Assembly (NCBI GenBank): GCA_947460825.1
Contig: CANHHA010000001.1
Location: forward strand, 62,001 to 126,000
DNA length: 64,000 nucleotides
Direction of reading: 5' to 3'
DNA from: Flavobacteriales bacterium
Lineage (GTDB): Bacteria; Bacteroidota; Bacteroidia; Flavobacteriales_D; Crocinitomicaceae
Shown: piece after piece, positions 27,785-34,872 of the stretch
Layout of the letters: the number at the start of each line of letters is the position of its first letter
Position numbering within the stretch: position 1 is the stretch's first letter
Program-made: the position numbers and the translations under genes
Notes under the pieces: model-generated
What the model was told of the DNA's origin: nothing
The model's database searches: none
The model's input: the letters and a program-made list of their open reading frames with translations, nothing else

Positions 27785-27835
27785 GTGAAATATAACAACA
27801 AGGTAGATTCTGGTCACCTTACCGTGATACGGTAA
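27785..27835 (+). pseudogene. 3' remnant of a second type B sorting-domain gene
   Basis: Reading 27785-27835 on the plus strand gives VKYNNKVDSGHLTVIR and a stop. This closely parallels the end of the upstream type IX cargo protein, NDNKMVSGHITVIR and a stop. Upstream of it no open frame continues, since the MntA promoter region begins there. It appears to be the last 50 bases of a lost gene carrying a type B sorting domain. The resemblance is in codons and protein, not only in the 18-base palindrome. Confidence 0.6.
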
Positions 27836-27837
27836 GG
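27817..27837. repeat. Palindromic direct repeat, copy 2 (9-base arms)
   Basis: CCTTACCGT-GAT-ACGGTAAGG is a perfect inverted repeat with 9-base arms. Its central 18 bases (27819-27836) are identical to 27082-27099. It lies 3 bases beyond the fic stop codon and could terminate transcription from fic before mntA, although it has no T-run. Confidence 0.65.
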
Positions 27838-27840
27838 AAC

Positions 27841-28938
27841 TTAAAACGCTATCAATTCATAGTTTGTGCTTCGGCCGCCTCCCTGTTCTTGACGCAAGAT
27901 TCCTTTATCCATTAAATCTTTGATGTCTCGGAGTGCAGTATCTGCAGAACATTTGGTCATTTTAGCCCATTTTGAAGACTTTAATTTGCCGTCAAAATTC
28001 TCAAATAATTTGTTCAACATTTTCCGCTGCCGCTCGTTCAATTCGGTATGCTCGTGGTTTTTCCAAAACTCATGCTTTTTTAAAACCATATCCAATGATT
28101 CTTGCGAACTCAATAGTGAATTTTTTAGGCACATCAAAAACCAGTGCATCCATTCAGTAATATCGCCCTTACTGTGCTGGACCTTTTGCAACATCGCATA
28201 ATAGTGTTTTCGTTCCAGCATAATCTGACTCGACATGCTGTAGAATCGATCTGGGGTGTTATCTGCGCGCGCTAAGAGCAAATCAGAGATTGCTCGTGCT
28301 ATTCTGCCGTTCCCATCATCAAACGGGTGTATGATAATAAACCAAAAGTTAGCAAGAGCTGATTTGATCACAGGATCTAATCCTTGGTCCGTATTTAGCC
28401 AAGCGAGAAAGGTTTCCATTTCAGCCTGTACATTTACGGCTGGAACCGCCATATAGTGGACACGTTCTTTACCTAATGCTCCTGAAACAATTTGCATTTC
28501 TTCGGTTCGGTAGCGAGCCACATCTATTTTAAGCATACCGCTATACCCGGTTGGGAATAATGCCGCATGCCAACTGAATAGCCGTTCATGTGTAAGTGGA
28601 TTTTGATAATTTTGAGAAGCATCCAACATCATTTCTACCACGCCATCCACGTTCCTTTGGGTTGGTAAATAACCCCCAACGTTGATCCCAAGACGTTTGG
28701 CTATGGAAGAGCGCACGTGTTCATATGCTAAGTGTTCACCTTCGATTTCTGAAGTTTTGAGGACATCTAAGGTCATAGTAGCCAAGGAAGACTGTTCTTT
28801 GACTGAAAACCCAAGCATGTTCATTTGAGCGAATAACCTACCTTGCAAGTTTCGTACCTCACCGAACAAAGCACTGATTTCCCGTTCACGCCAGTAAAAT
28901 TGGGGCCAATTTGAATATTCGTAGATGTATTTTTGCAT
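27841..28938 (-). CDS. Fic family AMP-transferase with winged helix
   Basis: This 365-residue protein has a DUF4172-like N-terminal region, a Fic domain with the complete core motif HPFDDGNGRIAR (204-215), and a C-terminal winged helix (about 295-365). Fic proteins usually transfer AMP to target hydroxyls. TSEIEGE (62-68) fits the inhibitory [S/T]xxxE[G/N] helix, so the enzyme carries its own brake (class II). Just upstream lies a 13-base-arm inverted repeat that its winged helix might bind. Target proteins cannot be predicted. Its residues are intact and it is likely functional. Confidence 0.9.
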   Translation of the reverse strand: MQKYIYEYSNWPQFYWREREISALFGEVRNLQGRLFAQMNMLGFSVKEQSSLATMTLDVLKTSEIEGEHLAYEHVRSSIAKRLGINVGGYLPTQRNVDGVVEMMLDASQNYQNPLTHERLFSWHAALFPTGYSGMLKIDVARYRTEEMQIVSGALGKERVHYMAVPAVNVQAEMETFLAWLNTDQGLDPVIKSALANFWFIIIHPFDDGNGRIARAISDLLLARADNTPDRFYSMSSQIMLERKHYYAMLQKVQHSKGDITEWMHWFLMCLKNSLLSSQESLDMVLKKHEFWKNHEHTELNERQRKMLNKLFENFDGKLKSSKWAKMTKCSADTALRDIKDLMDKGILRQEQGGGRSTNYELIAF

Positions 28939-28950
28939 GTTGGATTTAAA

Positions 28951-28985
28951 ATATGCAGTAAATATATTACTTATTTACCGCATAT
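28951..28985. promoter_or_regulatory. Inverted repeat upstream of fic, probable operator
   Basis: ATATGCAGTAAAT (28951-28963) and ATTTACCGCATAT (28973-28985) form an inverted repeat with 12 of 13 positions paired around a 9-base spacer. It starts 13 bases upstream of the fic ATG (28938), where the promoter should be. Its size and spacing suit a dimeric winged-helix protein, and the Fic protein itself has such a domain. Confidence 0.55.
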
Positions 28986-29174
28986 TTGCGGATATTAACA
29001 TATTTTTTCACCGCAAAAACATAGAAAAACGCCAACGTCAGATGGGTAAACCATTAGAGCAAATGCGCTGTTTTTTGCGATCTCCTCTATTGAACATCAA
29101 ACGAAATTCCTGTTTCATTAACTTTTTCCAAATGTCCAATGGTAACATCAAACCGCAGGTATTTATATCGTTCC

Positions 29175-29321
29175 TTATTGCGTATTTTTTTTCATCCAAT
29201 TCAACAGATTAGGAGCAAAGTCAACGCTTCCATCGACATACAAGTCCACGTTAAAATTATCAGCATTGTTGATTTCAAACGTTGAGAAAAAAACGTTCGA
29301 ACGGTAAGTGTAGGCACCCGT
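29175..29321 (-). pseudogene. Decayed 3' gene fragment, family unknown
   Basis: The minus strand encodes 48 residues with plausible protein character: TYRSNVFFSTFEINN, then NVDLYVDGSVDFAPN and LLNWMKKNTQ before a stop at 29175. The same frame is interrupted by a TAA at 29322-29324, and no start codon precedes it. The alternating beta-strand pattern followed by an amphipathic helix looks like the end of a real domain, faintly like a lipid-binding START-type fold. This is not a firm assignment. Confidence 0.35.
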
Positions 29322-29416
29322 TTAGCTACAACTTACATCCCTGAATACATCAATTAGTCTAAAAACAGACGAAAATGGCGCTTGGAAGCTGCTAGCAGTT
29401 ACAGAACTATAAAAAA

Positions 29417-29683
29417 TTAAAATTGCTTTATTAAAACAAAATACTCAACACTCTTTTTTAATTCGTAAAGTGGAAGAGTTTTCATTAACTCTTTTGCCCT
29501 TGCTTCATCAATGTCTTTAAAAATTAATACTGCTCCATTTTTTCCTCCTCTTAAAAAAAGGTTTTCCAGAACACCTTCTGCCTTCCATTTTGCTACAACC
29601 TCTTGTTCATGTTTTAAGATTTCCTGAAAATTACTAGGCAAATTTTCCGTATCGATTGTTAATATTACTTGGATTCTATTCAT
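29417..29683 (-). CDS. Muconolactone-isomerase/YciI-like small protein
   Basis: This 88-residue alpha/beta protein (starting MNRIQVILTID) resembles the ferredoxin-like muconolactone isomerase/YciI/Dabb group in its length and in the ending VLIFKDIDEARAKELMKTLP. Such proteins are dimeric and bind small aromatic or carboxylated compounds; no function can be named. The ATG at 29683 is preferred to one at 29713, since the ten extra residues (MSIKKEKKYE) do not look like part of the fold. It follows the GH16 gene by 68 bases. No promoter box is visible. Confidence 0.65.
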   Translation of the reverse strand: MNRIQVILTIDTENLPSNFQEILKHEQEVVAKWKAEGVLENLFLRGGKNGAVLIFKDIDEARAKELMKTLPLYELKKSVEYFVLIKQF

Positions 29684-29751
29684 TTCGTATTTTTTTTCCT
29701 TTTTAATGCTCAAAGTATTGCCGTAAATTTTACTGCAACTGCACCAGGCAT

Positions 29752-30675
29752 TTATTTGTAATAACGAATGTAATCTATTTCCAAAGAACTCGGAAAGGGT
29801 GTGCTATTATCCGGCGCATAAGTTCCAGTTTGTAAAGCGAGGTTCACAATGATATTCATTGGGTCAAGAGGAAAAACTTTGTCCATGATATAATGGCTAA
29901 ATGCCTGAATGCCATTGCAATCAACGGGTTGTCCAAGAATTGTATAAAATTTTGTGCTTCTTCTTTTTAAATCCCCATCAACGTACCATTCTATTTTGTA
30001 ATTGTTCCAAATGACGGTGTACGTATGAAATGCGTGTGAGTAATCTGGACCATTATAATCAGTTAAACACATTTGTCCATTATAGTGCACAGTCATATTA
30101 TGGTCATTGGTACTATTGTTCCAAAATTCAAAGACATCGATTTCATTATTTACATCGCCTGAACCAATGCCGTACATCCAAAACGCTGGCCAGAAACCTC
30201 TACCACTTGGAATTTTACATCGAATTTCATACTTGCCGTAACCAAATTTATATTTTGAATCTATCTCAGCGGATGAATAATCAAAACTTTCGGTAGTGTA
30301 TGTCCATGGATTTGTTGAAAAATCAGAAATATATGTACCAATAATTGGAGTAGATTCTTTCCTTGCGATTAACTTGAGTGTACCATTGCTTATCTCAATA
30401 TTATTACTAATTGGAATAGCGGGTATATTTCCAGTATTGGCATACCATTGCCTTTCTGTGCTATGATTAAAGTTTCTCAAAACGCCCTGATAAGGTAAAG
30501 TCCATTTGGATAAATCGAGTGCGTTCCCGTCAAAATTATCTTCAAATTCTAATACATAGTCATTGTAGTCACATTGTCCATCTTCTGTCACAACAACTTG
30601 TTTTCCATGGCAGATTTGTCCTGATGCCATTTTCATAGTCAGGATTGTCAGAAGTAGAACGGTTAATTTGTTCAT
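29752..30675 (-). CDS. Secreted GH16 family glycoside hydrolase
   Basis: This 307-residue enzyme has a signal peptide (LTMKMASGQ) and a complete GH16 jelly-roll. The catalytic motif NEIDVFEFW gives two glutamates around an aspartate (ExDxxE). FWPAFWMYG, just before it, is the substrate-cleft segment. GH16 enzymes cut beta-1,3 or beta-1,3-1,4 glucans, agars or carrageenans; the exact substrate is not clear. The start at 30675 begins the signal peptide; an extension to 30747 would run into the attC-like dyad. There is no type IX sorting domain. Finding it in a cassette-like setting is unusual. Confidence 0.88.
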   Translation of the reverse strand: MNKLTVLLLTILTMKMASGQICHGKQVVVTEDGQCDYNDYVLEFEDNFDGNALDLSKWTLPYQGVLRNFNHSTERQWYANTGNIPAIPISNNIEISNGTLKLIARKESTPIIGTYISDFSTNPWTYTTESFDYSSAEIDSKYKFGYGKYEIRCKIPSGRGFWPAFWMYGIGSGDVNNEIDVFEFWNNSTNDHNMTVHYNGQMCLTDYNGPDYSHAFHTYTVIWNNYKIEWYVDGDLKRRSTKFYTILGQPVDCNGIQAFSHYIMDKVFPLDPMNIIVNLALQTGTYAPDNSTPFPSSLEIDYIRYYK

Positions 30676-30706
30676 TGTCTGTCGTGACCGACTTCTTGCA
30701 TTACCG

Positions 30707-30803
30707 CTAACGGTTTGAAGATTTGCGATGGGCGGGATTTTTAGCATCAGCTGCTGCTGATCTGTGTAGCATGAAACCCCGCCTATTGCAAATATGCTGT
30801 TAG
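30707..30803. repeat. attC-like dyad, 97 bases
   Basis: This long imperfect inverted repeat starts with CTAAC (30707-30711) and ends with GTTAG (30799-30803). ATTTGCGATGGGCGGG (30721-30736) pairs with CCCCGCCTATTGCAAAT (30777-30793), with mismatches. The TAAC/GTTA ends and bulged stems resemble integron attC sites. It lies between the GH16 gene and the next gene upstream. Confidence 0.5.
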
Positions 30804-30815
30804 TTTATCGTTGTT

Positions 30816-31448
30816 CTATTGCTCGTTTGCTTCATTGAGATTATTGTTCTCAATATTTGGTAATCGAGATTGAATATCCTTTATCAAGGAAATGGTATCT
30901 ATTTTATTAAAATTCATGTTTGATAAGGCTATAGTATGTGTTGTTTCATCATTGAAATGAATAGTTATAGCACCCACAATTTTACTTATTTTAGATATTT
31001 CAAATTTTCCCGTTTTCGCATTGTCTTTGTATGAAATATATGTTTCATCAATTTCTACAAAATCATTACGGTCGCGGAAAAGCTTATATATTGCAAAAAT
31101 CGTTGGCAGGCCTGTTAAAAGAATTAAATAAGTGAGCCCAAAATAATAATCACCCTTATCAACATTTGGTTCAGAGATAATTGTGTAGAGATAATATCCA
31201 ACTAAAACACAAATAATTATGTTAACAAACTTTGGCCATTCTTTGGGGTTGTACATGATTTTACCATTAGATTCCTTCCTTGAACCTATCATTTGACCTA
31301 AAATTGCGCCTGATAACGAAGTTACTAAACCTGTCCAAGCAAGTGTCCAAAATCCAAAAACAATCCACGTTTTATAAATCAAATACGCAAACAATGTTAG
31401 AATTGCTACCCCAAGGATTACTCCTAAAACCATTAGTCCTTTTTTCAT
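30816..31448 (-). CDS. Hypothetical membrane protein with C-terminal PH-like domain
   Basis: This 210-residue protein is not recognised. Four hydrophobic segments lie at about residues 5-26, 30-50, 72-90 and 100-122. Then comes a soluble tail (about 130-200) with a beta-rich pattern, FVEIDETYISYKDN and ITIHFNDETTHTIAL, reminiscent of bacterial PH-like domains, and a polar end. Codon use is AT-rich like its neighbours. No promoter is visible ahead of it. It is bounded by attC-like dyads on both sides (30707-30803 and 31525-31575), as expected for a gene cassette. Confidence 0.6.
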   Translation of the reverse strand: MKKGLMVLGVILGVAILTLFAYLIYKTWIVFGFWTLAWTGLVTSLSGAILGQMIGSRKESNGKIMYNPKEWPKFVNIIICVLVGYYLYTIISEPNVDKGDYYFGLTYLILLTGLPTIFAIYKLFRDRNDFVEIDETYISYKDNAKTGKFEISKISKIVGAITIHFNDETTHTIALSNMNFNKIDTISLIKDIQSRLPNIENNNLNEANEQ

Positions 31449-31524
31449 TTTTTCTTTTTTTTAAACTGAGCTCCTACTCTATTTCAAGGCTTTTCGGATT
31501 CCGCCCACTTCTTAAACTTACTAT

Positions 31525-31575
31525 TAACGTTTTGCTTGTAGGCGCATACCCGAAGGTTGCGCTTACAAGAAGTTA
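31525..31575. repeat. attC-like dyad, 51 bases
   Basis: TAAC at 31525 and GTTA at 31572 bracket a stem: CTTGTAGGCGC (31535-31545) pairs with GCGCTTACAAG (31559-31569), leaving single unpaired bases, with a loop ACCCGAAGG. This R''-L''-loop-L'-R' order, with extrahelical bases, is the pattern of integron attC sites. It separates two unrelated small genes. Confidence 0.55.
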
Positions 31576-31598
31576 TGGGAATTCTGAAGGATTAACTT

Positions 31599-32006
31599 TT
31601 ATTTCTTTTTTTCTAAGTAAAATCCAGTGCATTCATTACCCTCAGTATATGTGAGTTTGGATATTAAATTTCCAATTAATCTATCTGGTGAATTCAAATA
31701 AAAACCATGTAACCCAAGAGTTACAAAGTTATCGTCGGGATTTTTAATCCAGTTTGTCCCCATAAATGTAAATTCATTGTCTTTAAGTTTCCCAATCATC
31801 TCATATTCACCCTTACCGCCTAGGAAAATAAATCTACTTCTTATTATATCCCCTTGAACTTCATCTATAGATATTTCCAAGTCAATTTTTGAGTTTGAGC
31901 ATTGATAGGAACCAGTCCATTTATCTCCTTTTTTAAAAGGTATGTTTTGAGAATAACTAACACCATAAATAAGCAACATAGTTGCTAAAATCAATAAATT
32001 TTTCAT
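31599..32006 (-). CDS. Hypothetical exported protein
   Basis: This 135-residue protein has a signal peptide (LLIYGVSYSQ, cut near residue 19). The mature part is beta-rich: KWTGSYQCSNSKIDLEISID, then GEYEMIGKLKDNEFTFMGTNW. This hints at a lipocalin-like or DUF-type barrel that reports modification or binding. No known family is recognised. It is the first gene after the promoter-like box at 32242-32249 and is bounded by hairpins at 31525-31575 and 32111-32148. Confidence 0.6.
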   Translation of the reverse strand: MKNLLILATMLLIYGVSYSQNIPFKKGDKWTGSYQCSNSKIDLEISIDEVQGDIIRSRFIFLGGKGEYEMIGKLKDNEFTFMGTNWIKNPDDNFVTLGLHGFYLNSPDRLIGNLISKLTYTEGNECTGFYLEKKK

Positions 32007-32110
32007 TTGTTATTTTTTAAATTTTTATTCTTACTCTTCTGGATTTTCAGAATACTCCCTGTTTTTTCCGCATCTGCGGTGTGATTTTCTTGTCTTCACT
32101 TTTTTTCTAT

Positions 32111-32148
32111 CACAATAGGTGGTCAGCCTGCCTTGAACCGCTATGTTG
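32111..32148. repeat. Imperfect hairpin, possible attC remnant
   Basis: CACAATAGGTGGT (32111-32123) pairs imperfectly with ACCGCTATGTTG (32137-32148) through one bulge. It has the size of a short attC stem but lacks clear GTT/AAC outer boxes. Confidence 0.35.
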
Positions 32149-32241
32149 TTTAAACTTTCACATAACTTACTTAAAACATAACCAAAAGCAAACATAAGCA
32201 GCTTACCTTAGTTTTACAAGCTTAAATTAACACCGTATGTA

Positions 32242-32249
32242 CAAATATA
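32242..32249 (-). promoter_or_regulatory. -7 box at the edge of the cassette-like block
   Basis: TATATTTG on the minus strand matches TAnnTTTG. It would transcribe leftwards into the genes at 31599-32006, 30816-31448, 29752-30675 and 29417-29683, none of which has its own visible box. The leader to the first gene would be about 230 bases. Confidence 0.45.
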
Positions 32250-32300
32250 TACTTTTACCGTTTAAAGCGGATGAACCGTGTGTTTTTTTTTTCGCCCCCT

Positions 32301-33014
32301 CTACATCCATAAGCCGCCATTCACAGACAGCACCTGTCCGGTAATGGAATTGGACTCCTCGGAAAGAAGCAGTTCTACCATCTTAATAATCCCTTCAGTG
32401 TCGCTTAATTTCGCTATTGGAGTTCTTGCAATAATCTGTTCGCGCATAGCCTCTGGTATTTCGCGGATCATGCCTTCGTCCATATACCCCGGAGCAATGC
32501 AATTGACCGTAATCCCATTGGATGCTAATTCTGAGGCCATGGTCCGCGTTAATCCAAACAAGGCACTTTTCGAGGCGGAATACGCCGCGGTTCCTGGAAT
32601 GCCCGTTTGCGCTACGATCGAAGAGAAGAATACAATCCTTCCCCACCCTTTGCTTCGCATCGAAGGAATTACCTGTTGAGTTATGAAAAATGGCGCTTCA
32701 TAATTTACAGCATTGACTTTTCGGAATTCCTCCGCGCTAATTTTCCATGAAACACCTGCACTTGGGATTCCTGCGCAATGCAATACAACATCACATTCCC
32801 CTACAGCTTGCGTAAGTTGACTAATGCCCATTTCCGTAGAAATATCAGCAGTTACCGCAGTAATTTGATCTGGATATTGTCCATGCAAATCTAATATGGC
32901 CTCCATGTGTCGGTTACCATGAAGGACAACACGATACCCTTTCGATATCATGGCTTTTGCAAGGCGCATTCCAATTCCGCCACTTGCTCCTGTAATTAAT
33001 ACTGACTTTGTCAT
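32301..33014 (-). CDS. Short-chain dehydrogenase/reductase (FabG-like)
   Basis: This 237-residue Rossmann-fold oxidoreductase has TGASGGIG (8-15) and catalytic S and YSASK. The C-terminal end, ITGQVLSVNGGLWM, is typical of FabG/3-oxoacyl-ACP reductases. It reduces or oxidises a carbonyl using NAD(P). Its start overlaps the stop of the FemAB-like gene by 1 base, so it closes a tight four-gene operon. With two acyltransferases encoded upstream, it may prepare a 3-hydroxyacyl group for attachment to an amino sugar, but this is inference. It is unlikely to be the housekeeping FabG because of this context. Confidence 0.88.
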   Translation of the reverse strand: MTKSVLITGASGGIGMRLAKAMISKGYRVVLHGNRHMEAILDLHGQYPDQITAVTADISTEMGISQLTQAVGECDVVLHCAGIPSAGVSWKISAEEFRKVNAVNYEAPFFITQQVIPSMRSKGWGRIVFFSSIVAQTGIPGTAAYSASKSALFGLTRTMASELASNGITVNCIAPGYMDEGMIREIPEAMREQIIARTPIAKLSDTEGIIKMVELLLSEESNSITGQVLSVNGGLWM

Positions 33015-33904
33015 TAACCGAATTTACGTTTTGCTAACCAAGCCAATGGCTTCACCAGCGAATTCTTGATCAAAAGTAGGTATTCTACATCCCTTGCACC
33101 AAATTTTCGATTAAATTCTCCAAGCCCTTTGGCATTGCTGCCACCAAAATCCAATTGGGAACATGTAGGCGCTAAGGTCATCATAGCCTCCACATGCAAA
33201 TACACCATCCCTCCTACTTTCATGGCTTCCGGAGCAATGGCTCCTTTTAAATACAGTGCCTGTCCGTTCACTTCCAAGTACGCAGCAGCTCCGACCAGCT
33301 TCGCCTTATTCCACAAAGAAAACTGCCTTAAATATCCACGACGACTTGCTTCTTCCATCAAACCCGCTAACATTAGATAATCCGCATCTTTCAAATGAGT
33401 GAATTCCGCACCTTTCACTAGACGAAAAAGGGTAATTAAACCCTTTGGATTTACCGAAGTATCCATTTCAAACCCTTGTTGACTGGCTTTTTTATACTGC
33501 CTTCGGTGGTTCTCAGAACATTGAGACAAGTCGAAATTTGCTAAATCAAGCACTTGATGTCTTCGGATTTGCTGTTGATAAGGGACATCCAACGATACAC
33601 CAGCCAACTGCAGATAGGAGAAACGTTTCGAAAGGTATTGACGAAGAGCCGCAGTTTGTTGTTCATCAAATCCGATCGGAATAAAGCTTCGTGTGAGAAA
33701 CGGCATATGCGTATAACTCAACCCAAATTTTTGTTGGGGTACAAGGGGATAAATACCGACATAATCACCAATCACGTAGGCTTCCCAGCCCGGCGCTACC
33801 GAATCCAAATACCAACTCAACATGAAAAAGAAACCTTCAGGTTGTTCCGCCAAAACCCGCTGATCCCAACGTTGTTTATCGAGTTGCACATTGGTTACGA
33901 TCAT
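33014..33904 (-). CDS. FemAB/GNAT-like acyltransferase
   Basis: This 296-residue protein has a GNAT-type double-domain arrangement as in FemAB-like and BioF2-like proteins. The first half has IYPLVPQQKFGLSYTHMPFLTRSF and the second half AAYLEVNGQALYLKGAI, followed by SQLDFGGSNAKGLGEFNRKFGA. The latter resembles the FDFGxS...G...FKxxFG segment of that group. It probably transfers an acyl or aminoacyl group to a sugar or peptide amine. It overlaps the deacetylase gene by 4 bases and the SDR gene by 1. The donor is not known. Confidence 0.75.
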   Translation of the reverse strand: MIVTNVQLDKQRWDQRVLAEQPEGFFFMLSWYLDSVAPGWEAYVIGDYVGIYPLVPQQKFGLSYTHMPFLTRSFIPIGFDEQQTAALRQYLSKRFSYLQLAGVSLDVPYQQQIRRHQVLDLANFDLSQCSENHRRQYKKASQQGFEMDTSVNPKGLITLFRLVKGAEFTHLKDADYLMLAGLMEEASRRGYLRQFSLWNKAKLVGAAAYLEVNGQALYLKGAIAPEAMKVGGMVYLHVEAMMTLAPTCSQLDFGGSNAKGLGEFNRKFGARDVEYLLLIKNSLVKPLAWLAKRKFG

Positions 33905-34872
33905 AGGACGGAAGAAAGTGTTACAAATTCGTGATACCTATGATGCTGAGCGATAAACGCTTCCAAGATTTTCAAGCCAAACGGTGTTAAGGCCTTGGGA
34001 TGACCGATGACCACCAGGAAGGGATCGTTGGCTTGCTGCGCCTTTCGCAAGGCACTATTCAGTTGGGTTGAAAAATACCCATCCGCACTGACGCACAAGC
34101 GTTGCGTGCGCGTGAGTAACTCTTTTTTCGAACCACCACCTTTTGCAGGAAGTCCATTCCCAATGGGCTTATGTTGACCTGGATTTAGGCGCCCGAGCAC
34201 AAAGAGTTTCCAGAAAAACAAGGGCGAATAGTTCATGGAAGCAATGGGGATTTCAGTAAAAGCGCCTTCTGAATCCAACACCGCGGGGTCTTCCGTGAAT
34301 TTCCAATGCGATGCGTTAGGTGTTTCCGTAAAATCATACTGATATGGGTTGGTCGTGTTTTTCCCTCCTTTAAATACCGAAGAATCAAGGTGAATACCTG
34401 CTTTTTTCATGGCCTCTGCCACGGGAGTAAAGGGTTGCGCACACCAGCCTCCTGCCCGATAACTTTGCATCGGTTGGGAAAGTAAGGAATTCATATAGGA
34501 TGCATAGCGATCAACTACCCCTGAAGCATCTTCAGCCGAAAAATCTGATAACTTATAGAAGGATAAATCATGTTCCCATGTCTGACCATTCCAACTGGAC
34601 TTTTCCCAATGTGGATGAATGTGTAAGCCCGTTTCATGCCCCTTGGCATCCCATAACTCGATTTGATTTTTAATCGATTGAAGCGCTTGACGACAATCCG
34701 TTTGTTCTTCAAACTTGATTAAACACCCGGCGTCAGGAAAAAAGGTAAATGGAATCTTGTAAGTAGCTGCGAGGGATAACAACCGATTTGTTGGTTCGAG
34801 CATGCATTGCTCCACCGAACCGCTGCGTTCGCCAAAAAACAGCTCATAATCCCATGTAATGGCTATCTTCAT
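33901..34872 (-). CDS. Polysaccharide deacetylase-like protein (NodB fold)
   Basis: This 323-residue protein starts with ITWDYELFFGE, whose DYE aspartate matches the first motif of the deacetylase family. GLHIHPHW gives the metal-binding histidines. RAGGWCAQP and DSSVFKGGK match later family regions. There is no signal peptide, so it would act in the cytoplasm on a precursor such as a nucleotide- or lipid-linked sugar. It overlaps both neighbours by 4 bases. Removing an acetyl group would expose an amine for the acyltransferases encoded next to it. Confidence 0.8.
   Translation of the reverse strand: MKIAITWDYELFFGERSGSVEQCMLEPTNRLLSLAATYKIPFTFFPDAGCLIKFEEQTDCRQALQSIKNQIELWDAKGHETGLHIHPHWEKSSWNGQTWEHDLSFYKLSDFSAEDASGVVDRYASYMNSLLSQPMQSYRAGGWCAQPFTPVAEAMKKAGIHLDSSVFKGGKNTTNPYQYDFTETPNASHWKFTEDPAVLDSEGAFTEIPIASMNYSPLFFWKLFVLGRLNPGQHKPIGNGLPAKGGGSKKELLTRTQRLCVSADGYFSTQLNSALRKAQQANDPFLVVIGHPKALTPFGLKILEAFIAQHHRYHEFVTLSSVL

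Larger units (their letters stand above)
28939..29416. other. Gene-poor AT-rich interval of about 480 bases
   Basis: No intact gene is supported here. It contains the fic operator-like repeat (28951-28985), a short dyad CCGCA-TATT-TGCGG (28978-28991), the 3' fragment of a decayed minus-strand gene (29175-29321), and a hairpin GTCTAAAAACAGAC (29358-29371). A plus-strand frame at 28925-29212 has no protein-like composition and was not accepted. Confidence 0.6.
32007..32300. other. Intergenic region with hairpins and a promoter box
   Basis: No gene is visible. The interval holds a small palindrome CCGCA-TC-TGCGG (about 32068-32079), the attC-like hairpin at 32111-32148, and a TAnnTTTG box at 32242-32249 reading leftwards. 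It marks the right edge of the accessory block, beyond which the SDR operon begins. Confidence 0.6.

Noticed and set aside
28925-29212. Plus-strand open frame of 95 codons after fic
   Set aside because: Its composition is not protein-like, it overlaps the fic start and operator, and the opposite strand carries a better gene fragment.
29330-29410. Possible third attC-like element next to the YciI-like gene
   Set aside because: It has a small hairpin and TAGC boxes, but the long arms do not pair well.
29175-32249. Calling the region a true integron
   Set aside because: No integrase gene or attI site is visible, so only attC-like sites are claimed.
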